Of a stretch of DNA of 64,000 bases, positions 22,290 through 32,675 are shown in pieces. Source of the DNA: Lasiodiplodia sp. COLG20. Lineage: Eukaryota > Ascomycota > Dothideomycetes > Botryosphaeriales > Botryosphaeriaceae. Made by a program: the position numbers and the translations under genes. Within the stretch, counting starts at the first letter, position 1. Each line of letters begins with the position of its first letter. The notes beneath the pieces were generated by a model. That model ran no database searches. It worked only from the letters and a program-made list of their open reading frames with translations, and was not told the DNA's origin. The DNA lies in assembly GCA_009801085.1 (NCBI GenBank), contig VNWV01000012.1, positions 1-64,000 on the forward strand. Direction: 5' to 3'.

Positions 22290-24303
22290 TTATTTCTTAG
22301 CGGCCGAGTTGGCGCGGCTCCTGGTCTTGTGGCCAGCAAAGCTCTCGTGCGTGTTGACGCGGTCGATATCGAAGGGGTTCGCCTCGTACGTGACACTCCG
22401 GGCGGTGCGGGTGCTGGCGTTGGTGTGCGTCTTGTGCAGATGGTTCGGTTGCGTCTTGATGGCTGCGAAGCGGCCCTCCTCGTCCTCCTTGTGGTCGTCG
22501 TCCTCGAGGCTCTCGTCCACAGGCTCACGCTGCTCGTGCTGGTGGTGCGAGGTGCTGGGCGAAGAAACCGTCTCATCCTCCTTCTGCGTCTCGGCGTCGG
22601 AGACGCTGTCCTCATCGGGTGACTGTTCGGCAGCCTGGCCCCTGAGCTTCTCGAGGAAGGCGGCGGCCTGGGCGGCGTACTTGCAGCGCGCGCGGATGGC
22701 CGGGCCGTACTTGTAGAACAAGAAGGGGAAGGGCACGCAGGCGAGGGCGAGGAAAGCGGGAATGGACGAGGCCCAGTGGATGCCGAGGTCGGCATACATG
22801 TACGAGGTGAAGAGCGGGAACGCGGCACCAAACAGCGAACGGAGGACGGCGTTGGCGGCGAGGACGGAGGCGGCGAAGATGAGGTAGGCATCGATGAGGT
22901 AGTTCATGATGGAGAGGAAAACCAGAACCATGCCGAAGCCGAAAGGCGCACCAGCTGCGATACTAGCCATCCAGTGGATGTTGGGGTAGTTGGTCCACGC
23001 AAACCAGAACAGGCCGATAGGCATGGCGATGGAACCGATGAGTGCCGGGGGCAGACGGGCTTCGGGCGGGGCGAACCCAGAGGCCGAGGCCTGCATAACC
23101 TTGATGTAGCGCTTGTTGTCCCAAATCGAGTAGATGACTGCGGCAAGCATGCCGACCGCAACGCCCAGGAAGGCCAGGCCACCGATACCAGAAGACCAGC
23201 CACGGCCCTGCTGGTAGACGATGGGGAAGGCTCCGAAAAGCATGTACAGCGTTCCGTAGATGATGGCCATGTAGATGGAGAGCAAGAGGACGATGGGCTC
23301 CTGGAACAGCAGGATCCAGGGGCGAGAAAGAGCCGTCTTGAAGGCCTCGCCAATGGTGACCTTGCCCTGCTCGGCATCGGCGCGGCTCATGTAGACCTTG
23401 CCGGTGATCTTGGACAGCTTGGCGGCGCGCTTGCGGAGAAGGACAGGAGAGTAGGTCTCGGGGACGATGAAGCCGCAGACGAGCCAGAGAACGCCAGTGA
23501 AGATGGCCATGACGCCCTCAACCCAGCGCCAGCCGACAGTCTGACCGACGAAGCCACCGACTGCACATGTGTTAGTACCAAAGCTTTTCGTCATATGAAT
23601 ACAAGGGCTACATACCGATGGGGCCAATGACAGGACCGAGGAAGGGAGCAGTAGCGAACAGGCTGGTAGCAAGACCGCGCTGGGCAGCAGGGAACATGTC
23701 GGCAATGACACCACCAGCGTTGGTAAGCGGCGAGGAACCGAAGGAACCGGCGAGGAATCGCAGAACAATCAATGTTCCAATGCTGTTGGCACCTGCGGCA
23801 CCAGCGTTGAAGGCAGTGAGGAGCATGTAAGTGCCGAAGAAGAGGAACTGGCGACCAAACAATTCTGCAGAGTGTCAGCACTTTGTCTTAGCGATTACTG
23901 AAACAGGAGATGCGAACGCACCACTCATGGGAGCCCAAATCAGCGGACCAATGGCAAAGCCCAGGACGAATAGCGAGATGCCTAGTGTTGCGATAATCTG
24001 GACGACACCGAACTCGACCATGATTTCGCGAATGCCACCCGAGTAGGCCGACGATACGAAAGCGACGGCCAGGGTGGCAATGGCAACCAGGGCGGTGATG
24101 GTCCACTTGACGACGATGGGATAATTCATAGGGTTGACTGGGTCGTCATCGAGCCAGGCGACGATGTAGGGATCTTCCTCGGTGCCGGCGCCTTCATAGT
24201 GGGCGTTGATGATGTCGTCGTTGATAGCGGCTTGGTCGAAGACACGCTTGAAATGCGAGATTCGGGCAATGCGGCCAGACTCGACGTCCTTTTCGGCCGC
24301 CAT
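22290..24303 (-). CDS. MFS drug:H+ antiporter (DHA1-type)
   Basis: Exons 23922-24303, 23616-23864 and 22290-23560, 633 residues. DHA1 transporters export drugs, polyamines or metabolites across the plasma membrane using the proton gradient. After a hydrophilic N-terminus with [10 protein letters not shown] (a DHA hallmark before TM1) come TM1, motif A-like [19 protein letters not shown], and the antiporter motif C region [17 protein letters not shown] spanning the second intron. TM7-12 follow a central loop with the [13 protein letters not shown] pattern. About twelve membrane segments are visible. The cytoplasmic C-terminal tail is long (roughly 120 residues), acidic then His/Thr-rich, and ends [12 protein letters not shown]. 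The substrate cannot be assigned; neighbours do not form a metabolic cluster. Confidence 0.92.
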
Positions 24304-26444
24304 TTTTGTTAAAAGTGAGTCTGTGCGTCAGGTGAGGTGTGAATAAAGCGCAAGTGAGGGGGGCGCTGTGATTGTGAGCGGCGGGCGGTTTGTGGATCGA
24401 CAGGTTGGAGAGCGAGACAGGGCGTACTATAAAAGAACCAGTGGGCTGGATGCATTGTAGCGGCGTTAAGAGAACTTCTACAGCGGGCCTAGATGACATC
24501 ACGCTTCGGGCACAAAAGCGCCCGTGTGCAGACCATCTGCCGGAGCCTGGGCGCTGACTGATCGTGCACAACTTTCGCGCCTCGGCTGTTTTGCAGACCG
24601 GCATCCGGAGTGGTGGCCAATTAGGGGGGTAGAGCGGCAGACAAGCTTTTTGCGGCTCTGGTTTTAGTTAAGGCTCCTTCCGTCGCGGCTTCTAGAACTT
24701 AGTTGTGCACAGGCTTGGCGCTTTCGGCCGAGGCTTTCGATCCGCTTGCCGGCATGAAAATCGAGCCGTGCTGGGTTTCGAAACGGACGTAATCGGTCGT
24801 ATCGCATCTCCTTCCCTTTTCTGACGCCTCGCTCGCAACACCTTGTCGCCTTTTCGCCGCTCCACACGCCGACTCGGAAAGGGGCAGTGCTGAAGGGTGG
24901 GGTGAGACCGTGCCACTTCTTTCTGCTGCTGCGTCAGCGGTGAACAGCGGCTTGTTGTACAATCGCACTCCGTCTTCGGATTGAAGAGCCACCGCCTCGG
25001 GATCGCCGACCCATGCGACTATGCTGTATGCAGCCTCAGCCCTTCAGGCATCAGCTACTACCTACTTCCGTTGCTGGACTTATCCCGGTCTTTCCCCCGC
25101 AGACGGTGAGACTGGGGTCATGTGCAGACAAGCTTTAGTCCGGCCTGACGCGAGCCAACCCTTCCTTCGTTGCTGCGCCCTCGTTCTTTCGGCCGGAGTT
25201 AAAGCCTGTGTCCGCGTACTAAGAAAAACCGAACAGTCAAAGGGAAAAAAATTGCAGGATGCCCGATTGGAAATCTTCGGCCACGTAAGTTTCCCCGGAT
25301 GCTCAGAGGCTGCCGAACCGAACGAAGGCCCGCAAATTCACACCATCCGGCCGTCGGCAACTCCCGCCCTGCACATCGAATCTGGATGCATGACGATCAC
25401 AAGTCGACCTTGTCGGCCGTTACGCGCCGTCCCGCTCTTGGCTTTCTTGCCATCTATTCATTGCAGCACCAACTCCCCGCCCACATCCCGAGCCCGACCC
25501 GTCGTTCGCATTCCTCCCTTTCTACCAAAGACACATCCCTTGCCTGAACACACATCCAAGACCCCAAGCGGCGCATAACACGCTAGAAATCTTGATTTCA
25601 TCTCTCAAGAAGCATTCAGCCTCGGAGATTGCACCTGAATGGCTGACGCCACAGATCCACACCTTCTTTACTGTGGCTACCGCCAAGCCGCCTGCAAAGC
25701 TTCCCCTTTCAAAATTTCAAAAAACGCCCCTGTGCCGAGGCTCGTACGTTTCCCTGTCGATTTTGCATTCGTAACTTCAGACACGTCTCTCCCATAGCAA
25801 CGGGTGAAAGGGGTCATGCGACCCATTTACGCGCCAAGGACACACCGAGTCCGAGCACTCGGGTCTATCACTTACAAATACGCCTCGTGCCTAGGCTTCC
25901 CGTTCGCCGTAATCTAGAGAGTCGTTTCAGAACTCGCCGAAAAGCCCGATATCTCCAAATGACCATCTCTTTCAAAGTGCTGAACTACAGGGACGTCTCG
26001 CAGCCGACGGCAAGCATGAAGAACAGTAATGCTCCAGCCGTTACCATGCCCCAGCCTTTTCTTCAAAAATTAACTACCTATGACATGAGCAAAAATAAAT
26101 CCACGCTAGCCATCAAGATGACTAGACACAGAACAGTTGCCATTCTCAATTTTCCGCTTCTTTGTTCTACGTCATGTTCGAAACTACGACATTGTTCAGC
26201 TACGTCTCTTTCACTACGAACAATCCCAGACAACACGGCTTTGTCTGTACTGCGTGATTCATTTCACGGACAATCGAAACAATGATGTCGCCAGATGTCT
26301 GATATCTGCTTAAGACTCAGCCGACCTCCCACAAACGTTCCAGCCCCGACACTACCCCCCTCACCTTCAAACGAAATCAACTTGTAATATCTCACCATTT
26401 CACACAGCTTCAACCCCAAAATATCCATCACCGGTAGGTAAGTA
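24304..26444. other. 2.1 kb gene-poor spacer
   Basis: Divergent spacer between the transporter and the BTB-like gene. It contains a minus-strand TATA-like box (about 24428-24435) upstream of the transporter and one copy of a dispersed 43-bp repeat. Frames here show no family resemblance and no linked exons. Confidence 0.45.
26072..26114. repeat. Dispersed degenerate repeat, copy 1
   Basis: 43 bp matching 32632-32675 with six transitions, no transversion and one single-base gap. Confidence 0.55.
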
Positions 26445-27392
26445 ATGACGACCTCCAATCCACTCCGACTCCCCCACTCGGCCCGCAAGGCCCTCCTCAC
26501 CGGCCCCACCATCTCCCTCGTCCTCCCCATGCCCTCCATCGGCATGACCCACACCATCCCCTCCCTGCCCCGCCGCATGCTCTTCGCCTTCTCCCACCTC
26601 GCCGCCGCCCAACTCACCGTCGCCGACGGCGTCAACACCACCAGCGCAGCCACCCCATCGACCCCCTCGTCCTCGTCCTCATCCTCATCCTCCACCACCC
26701 CCGCGACACCCCCCACCCAACCCTCCCGCACAATCACCCTCCCACCCCACTCCTGCACGCCCGCCGCCCTCGAGCTGCTCATCCAGTGGCTCAAGCAATC
26801 CTGCCAACACCCCTCCTCCTCAACACACACCGCCACCGCCGCCCAGCCGCTATCCGACTGGCGCCAGCTCCTCCGCGTCCACGCCGCCGCCCGCGCCCTG
26901 CGCGTGCCCGTCGCCGAGGCAGAGCTGCGCGCCCGCATCGAAGCGCGCCTGCGCGATGCGCCGCTCAGCCTCGCGGAGTTCGTCGACGCCGTCGACACCC
27001 TAGCCACCGGCTTCGAGGGCGGCGACGACGACGAGGGCGGCAGGCTGGTGAAAGAGGTGGTGCGGCGGACGGCCGGGTTCGCGCGGAGAGGCGTTGTAGA
27101 CGCCGATGCGGCGGAGGAGATGCGGGCGTGGTTGGGGGGCAAGTGGCCCGGGCTCGTAGGCAAGTGGGAGGCGTGCGATCGGGCGGCGGTGGGTGGGCGG
27201 AGGTTGGATGTTAGGTGGGTGGAGGGGATGAAGGTGCGGTTGGAGGAGAAGGCGAGGAAGAGGGTGAAGGAGGAGGTGCACGAGGAGCAGGAGGCTGAGA
27301 GGAGGAAGAAGGAGGAGTTGGAGGCGAAGGTGAGGGATTTTGAGGAGAGGTTGAGGAGGCAGAGGAGGTTGGCGGGGTTGCAGTGTCGGTAG
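26445..27392 (+). CDS. BTB-like protein with C-terminal coiled coil
   Basis: Single exon, 315 residues, starting at the ATG 26445-26447. The N-terminal half resembles a divergent BTB/POZ fold as found in many fungal proteins. It has a GPTISLVLPMP strand pair, the TIPSLPRRMLFAFSHLAA element, then ITLPPHSCTPAALELLIQWL and WRQLLRVHAAARALRV helices. A poly-Ser run (TCC-rich, about 26665-26700) is inserted. The last 60 residues are Arg/Glu/Lys-rich with heptad spacing, a likely coiled coil (KARKRVKEEVHEEQEAERRK). Third-position GC is very high, supporting the plus-strand reading over the long antisense frame. The BTB call is by pattern only. No partner or pathway can be named. Confidence 0.65.
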   Translation: MTTSNPLRLPHSARKALLTGPTISLVLPMPSIGMTHTIPSLPRRMLFAFSHLAAAQLTVADGVNTTSAATPSTPSSSSSSSSSTTPATPPTQPSRTITLPPHSCTPAALELLIQWLKQSCQHPSSSTHTATAAQPLSDWRQLLRVHAAARALRVPVAEAELRARIEARLRDAPLSLAEFVDAVDTLATGFEGGDDDEGGRLVKEVVRRTAGFARRGVVDADAAEEMRAWLGGKWPGLVGKWEACDRAAVGGRRLDVRWVEGMKVRLEEKARKRVKEEVHEEQEAERRKKEELEAKVRDFEERLRRQRRLAGLQCR

Positions 27393-28306
27393 AGTTTTTT
27401 TCTAACGTCCCCCTGCTGTGCAGGGGTGGGTTTGAGGGAGGGGTGCATTCCCCGCTTCGCCTGGGGCGAGGTCAAGTAAGCAGACCTGATGGGTCAATTT
27501 GAATGAAATCTCTTTTTGGATTAAGAAAAGTGTTTTTTTGCTGATACTGTGGATATGTGGCTGCCTTGTGAAGTGATAGTGTGGTCGCCGTAACGTTGGT
27601 CTTAGCTCCAAGATAGACGTCGGAGCAACCTTAACCTAAATGACTGATCAACAAACTATGTGCTCATACACAAACTATATGAGCCAGAAAGCTTCAAGTT
27701 AAAAACGACCTCTCTTCTTCTTGTTGGAGTATGCTATCTCATATTACGTAACTCGTAGGGCTCTCCGAGCCCGAAAGAGTTGGCCGCTTTCGCACGCGCT
27801 ACGCTCCGCGATATGGTTGACATGCGATAATATTCTTGCAGGCTTACTGGAAGATTACCTCCGGTTATATGGGGTGGGTAAAGAATGAAGCGACCGGTAG
27901 AGAAATCAGGCTGGCGGTATTGCAAGATGCGACGACATTTGGGCGCTCCATAACGACTGTGTCAATGAGTCGCATATTCTGTCTTACAGAGAGCAACCGT
28001 TTAGGGAATCTCCCGTTGGACTCAAGGAAGGGCGATTTGTCTGTCAGTGGCGTTTAGCCTTCCAAGTCTTTAGACATAAAAGTTACTGCGGAAAGATTCT
28101 GCCGTTGCGCTTCTCAGATGTGTTGAAAACTGTGATCAACTTTACGTCAGGTCAAGCACCAAATGAAACCACAATTAATCGGCATGCGAGATTTCAAAGA
28201 GGATGTGTCAGGGCTGAACACAGATTATATACACGTATTGGTATAATATGAAACAAAACAACCGTCCTCTTTATTGTACACTGACAAATGATCAATCGCC
28301 CTTGTA
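27393..28306. other. 0.9 kb convergent spacer
   Basis: No gene seen; 3' flanks of the BTB-like gene and of the kinase/GAP gene. Confidence 0.45.
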
Positions 28307-31300
28307 TCACCAATTTGACTCCACAAACCCGCTCAAGAGGAACCTACCCGAGTTCACTATGAGAAAAATAAGTACAAGGTAGCTTTTGCTGTCATCGACC
28401 TCGTGGTTCAAGCCTTTCAGAAGGCTCCCGGTGAACAGTTTTGCCAGCCGCTCGAAGTTCATGCGGTTGATGCCCGAGTCGCTGGTGAACACGGCCAGGA
28501 CATCAAGAAGATAGAGCAGCAGCCGCGCGTTTGCGAGTGATAGCTCTTGAATCAGCTGCTGGTAGTGCTTGATCCAGAACTCCGCATTTGGCAAAGCTTT
28601 GCCCGCTGCGAAAGATGCGACAAAATCCTCGTCGCGAACAAGTTGCGTGAACCTGTTGTACAGCTGTGGCGGAATCACGGGCTCGGGTAGCCACTCGAGA
28701 TAGTATATGAGCATGTTTGCCGCGTCCTGCGCGGTATACTTGCTCCAGTCGATGTCTTGGCCGTACTGCGGGGAGGCGTTGAACTCCGCACATAGATCTG
28801 AGTTCACCAGCTCATCAGAACCCATGGCGAATATCTCTTTGACATCAAGGGCTGGGTCCAGTTAGCATAAGTGTCTTCCTGATATGGACTAGAACTGACG
28901 CTGGGATGAATTTACCTTTTTCTTTCAGAAATACACCGCATTGCGCCACTACAAGGGGCACTGATCCAAAAACATATGCTTCATCGCTCTCATCAAAGAT
29001 TCCCACTGAAACCCCGGCATGTTTGAGGGTATCCTCGAGACTGGCACCGAAGATGCCTATAACTTCAATATCAGCCGACATGTACATTTTCGGTCCTGGA
29101 TAGCTCAATATGCTAAATACCTTTTCTGTTTTCCTGGGAATTTTGAACAAGGCAGCTCTTGCTGTGAGAGTTTTCCGGGTTTTTGTTGCGGGATAAGGGC
29201 CGACGGAGTAGTGTTGTAAGGCGCTTAGAAAGTTTGGGTTTTCGGCTTTCATTGTTTTTTGATTTGAACAGGCGTGGGATGGAGAAGCTTGGCGATGTTT
29301 TTGGAGAGTCTGATGGTAAGAACCCATCCTGTGACACCGTGATGGAAGGTGGTCCCGTAGAAACGTTGAATGGCAAGAACTTGTACAAGTTCCGATTCGA
29401 GATTTCCTGCTGGTTGACCTCGCCTTGATGGCTCCCACCGTCCTGTTGATCCTGTTTGTACGGCTGTTCCAATTCATCCTGCTGCTCTGCTTGGTGCTGT
29501 TGGCCCACGCTGTCCGGTAGGTTCAGGTTGTTCTGCTGGTCCACGTTTTGTTTGCCAAAGTCTTCCTGCTGGATGAAGTTTCCTCTCTGGTCTGTTTCGT
29601 TTTGCTGGCTCACCACCTCATGTGGCTGCAGTTTCAAATCAACAGCAGTCGCAACTCCAAAGACGGCGAGCGCTTCACGCTCCAGTAAGAGCCTCATGGA
29701 TGAGACATTCATCTCCGCGGGGTGAGATTCTTCTGTGGGCCTGTCAAGGTTTTCTGGCACCTCGAGCATTGAATTTGCATTGCCAGCACTGTTCTTACTC
29801 TCAGCTCTGTTTACATCTGATTCCTGATCGGAGCCTGGGATTTCTGCCGATCCAACAAAATATCTTGCTCGGGGTTGCTCCATGGACATCTCTTCCGCTG
29901 GTTTTGTGCTGTCTCCAACCGATGGGCCTGATTCGTCCTCCACATGGCTCTCCTGGTAATCGCTTGAAATTTGGAGGGTGCTGGCATCCACAGGCCCTCC
30001 TCTTTCAACCGATGTTTCCATTTGGTCCACGTCGGAAGATTCGTCCGAAAGCGGTTGGTTTTCGAGGGAGTGGCTATTGGATAGCTGACTCCTAACGGAT
30101 TCGCTTTCAAAGAGTTTTGTTTCGAGCGGTGGACTTTCGTTGGGTTGGCTTTCCGACGGTTCGTTTTCTGGTAGACGAAATTTTGGTGATTGGCTTTCCG
30201 GTTGTTGGTTTTCGACGAGTTGACATCCAAGACTCTCCGGAACTGGGGGACTGTCGCTCGCGGTTTGGATTGTGTCGGTGGAAACTTCCCTGAAGCTTTC
30301 CTGGAGCGAAAAGTTGGGTAAGGGATCTTTCTCCCCCGGCATGTAAAGATCCTCGCATAAGCTATCGTGCGAATCAGAAACCTCATCTCCAAGGCAACAC
30401 AGACCGCAAAATCGCACTGCAGGATCGTCGAAAGAGGGTGTTGATAAGGTCACAAGTGCTTCCGAAGCTTTTGGCCGAGAGAAACGGTCTTCTCTCAGCA
30501 TATTGGTCATCAAGTCCAGCAGTATGTTGTCGAAACCCTTCCCGAGGAACCTCAGTTCCCTGAGCAGCTTCTCCACAGCCTCTGGATTCCTGGATGCGTA
30601 CGGCTCTTTGGTCCCGTTCCTGAGAAAGTACGCTTTCAGAAAAGAGGCGTCTTTCTCTTTGAGCACAAGAACCATCTCGAGAAAGAGGCAACCCAAGGAC
30701 CAGACATCTGCCGGTGCATTCCGGGGATCTCCGGAAAGAACCTCCAGTGGTGCATAACGCGGGCTCGTATTTGTGATGCCTGATGTAGTGCTGCCGATGT
30801 TCTCCTTCGAAAGTCCGAAATCGGTGAATAAAACATTGCCACCGTCAACGAGCACGTTCTCTGGCTTAATGTCTCCATGGCAGATAGATCTGTCATGCAG
30901 ATACTGCAGTGCAGACGCCAAGCAGCCGAAGAAGCTACGAAGTAACACTATTTCATTCTTGCGTAGATTCTCTGGTTGATCCGAGATGGTCTCGAGGTAC
31001 TCAGCAAGGTTTTTGTCTGCAACTGGAGCCATTAAGATGCCAAGGTTGGAAGGATCCGTGTAGCTTCCGACATATTCAACCATATGCCTGTGGCTCAAAG
31101 ACTTGAGTAACTTCATCTCAGCGGTGAACTGGCGCACGGATTCCTTGGAATTATTCCCGAACGCTCGGCGGCGGCGGACTCGTTTCAGTGCGTATTCCTT
31201 GAAGCTGATGGTGCTCCTGATACGATGCACATGACTGTAGCCTCCGGAGCCTAGCAAGCCAATCACCTTGAAAGGCTGCGGCTCTCCCTTAGCAAAATGC

Positions 31301-31659
31301 CAGTGCTTTCCGTATTCTCCCTTTTCAAGGTCCAGCGACTTTGTGATGATGATGGATTGGGCCTGCACGATGGCGTTGCGCACGGACGGCTGCAGGCGAG
31401 GCGGCAGAACTGATGCCTTGACGGGGAAGCAGTGGTCGGTGAAGCCGAGTTGGATCAGTTTATTGAGTAGGTCAAGGTGACCAATCGTTCGGAGGACGAT
31501 GTAGGTGCGAGGAACACTGCTCCATTGCTTCTCATGGTCCTCGAGGAGGGCCGCTATCTCTTCGATGTCAGTGTCGGTATATCGGCGGGGTGGCGCCAGG
31601 CTTCCGATAGGCGCAGTGGGGAAGTAAGCAGCGAGACGCTCGCTCGAAGTCTGGGGCAT
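28307..31659 (-). CDS. Ser/Thr kinase fused to a RhoGAP-like domain
   Basis: Exons 29121-31659, 28916-29056 and 28307-28851, 1074 residues. The first in-frame ATG is at 31657-31659. A conserved N-terminal region (RTYIVLRTIGHLDLLNKL) precedes a kinase domain at about 130-430: glycine loop GSGGYSHV, ALKRV lysine, FTAEMKLL helix-C Glu, HGDIKPEN (HRD arginine replaced by Gly), DFG, and DVWSLGC. Then about 400 low-complexity residues, Pro/Glu/Ser then Gln/Asn-rich. The last two exons encode a RhoGAP fold: IFGASLEDTLKHA, YVFGSVPLVVAQCGVFLKEK, WLPEPVIPPQLY and LAKLFTGSLL. RhoGAPs use GIFR-x-SG with an arginine finger; here it reads EIFAMGSDE, so Ala (about residue 902, codon 28826-28828) replaces Arg. 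The kinase looks active; the GAP looks inactive. The fusion rests on the 64-bp intron 29057-29120 (GTATTT..TATAG) being spliced. Confidence 0.8.
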
Positions 31660-32557
31660 TTCAAATGGGGCCCTCTGGTGGCTCGGCGCGTTCGAAATGT
31701 GATCATCGAGATGCGAGGAGATCGTTTCAAAGTTCAAATAAGCGTGCACATTTTCGCAGGACACATTTTGCGGGGTGAATAGGATTCCCGCTCAGCTCTA
31801 AGCCTTACGCCTTGCCTTCCTAGACTAGGTATTAATAGCACGGGTTTCATGCAAGCCACGGGCTGAAGCGAGGCCGCCAAGCGTCACCCTAAGCTGACAT
31901 CACACTCCTAGCAACGTTGATCACTTACAATGAAGAAACGATACCATGCACTGATTTACCCAGTCTCAGTAACAGACAGCAAAGATTATTCGACGAGAGC
32001 GACTGCGATTAATCTTGCTTTGCAGATGGCGACCTGTGCTACAAGTTTCACGGTTGTCATACAAGCTCTATGGACGGATAAGGGAACTTACTCAGCTACG
32101 TGGCCCCATCTCAAAAGGCTTGCCTAACATTTTCTGCAGGGATGACTTCGGTGACATCACGAACATGATCATGAGTGCCGTATTGCTTCCGGTTGGGTTA
32201 GGTAAGCTACACAGAATGCGCCCAACTTGTGCCACATAAGTCACTCTATATCCTATGCATGTTTACTGTTTGATGAAGGTGGCGATCACTTCTCCAAAAC
32301 ACCCGTGGGTGGAACTTCTTTCGTTTTTCCCCATGCGATAATTCTGTTCCGATATCGTTCGAAGGGTGCCATGTGATGGCCGTGCTGACACCGTACTATT
32401 TGGCGTAAGCATGCAGATAAGCCTGCATACTACTCCATTCTACAGAGAGTTACTGCAGCTGACGGCTAGCGCGAAGAATGGCAGGGCCCCAGAACATAGC
32501 GTAAATCTGCCTCGGCTTGTTTTTTTTTTTTTTTTTTACAATGAAAAAGAACATATG

Positions 32558-32640
32558 TGGGTAGTTGAAGCTATTATCCTGATGTAAATGTGGAATTATT
32601 AATTATAAATTCACGTCCGGACGATAGCTTCAACTACCCA
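32558..32640. repeat. Inverted repeat with AT-rich loop
   Basis: TGGGTAGTTGAAGCTAT (32558-32574) is perfectly complementary to ATAGCTTCAACTACCCA (32624-32640), separated by 49 bp. It could be a small terminal-inverted-repeat element or a hairpin. Confidence 0.7.
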
Positions 32641-32675
32641 TGGTATGAGCGAAAAATAAATTCACGCTAGTCGTC
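32632..32675. repeat. Dispersed degenerate repeat, copy 2
   Basis: Matches 26072-26114; begins inside the right arm of the inverted repeat. Confidence 0.55.

Noticed and set aside
25021..26285. 185- and 132-codon plus-strand frames
   Set aside because: No homology pattern, no linked exons, and composition like the surrounding non-coding DNA.
26264..27475. 403-codon antisense frame over the BTB-like gene
   Set aside because: Low-complexity Ser/Arg translation caused by strong codon bias of the plus-strand gene.
28307..29087. RhoGAP as a separate gene starting at 29087
   Set aside because: It would leave only 26 bp to the kinase stop, with no room for a promoter; a canonical 64-bp intron joins both in phase. 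Kept as an alternative in the findings.
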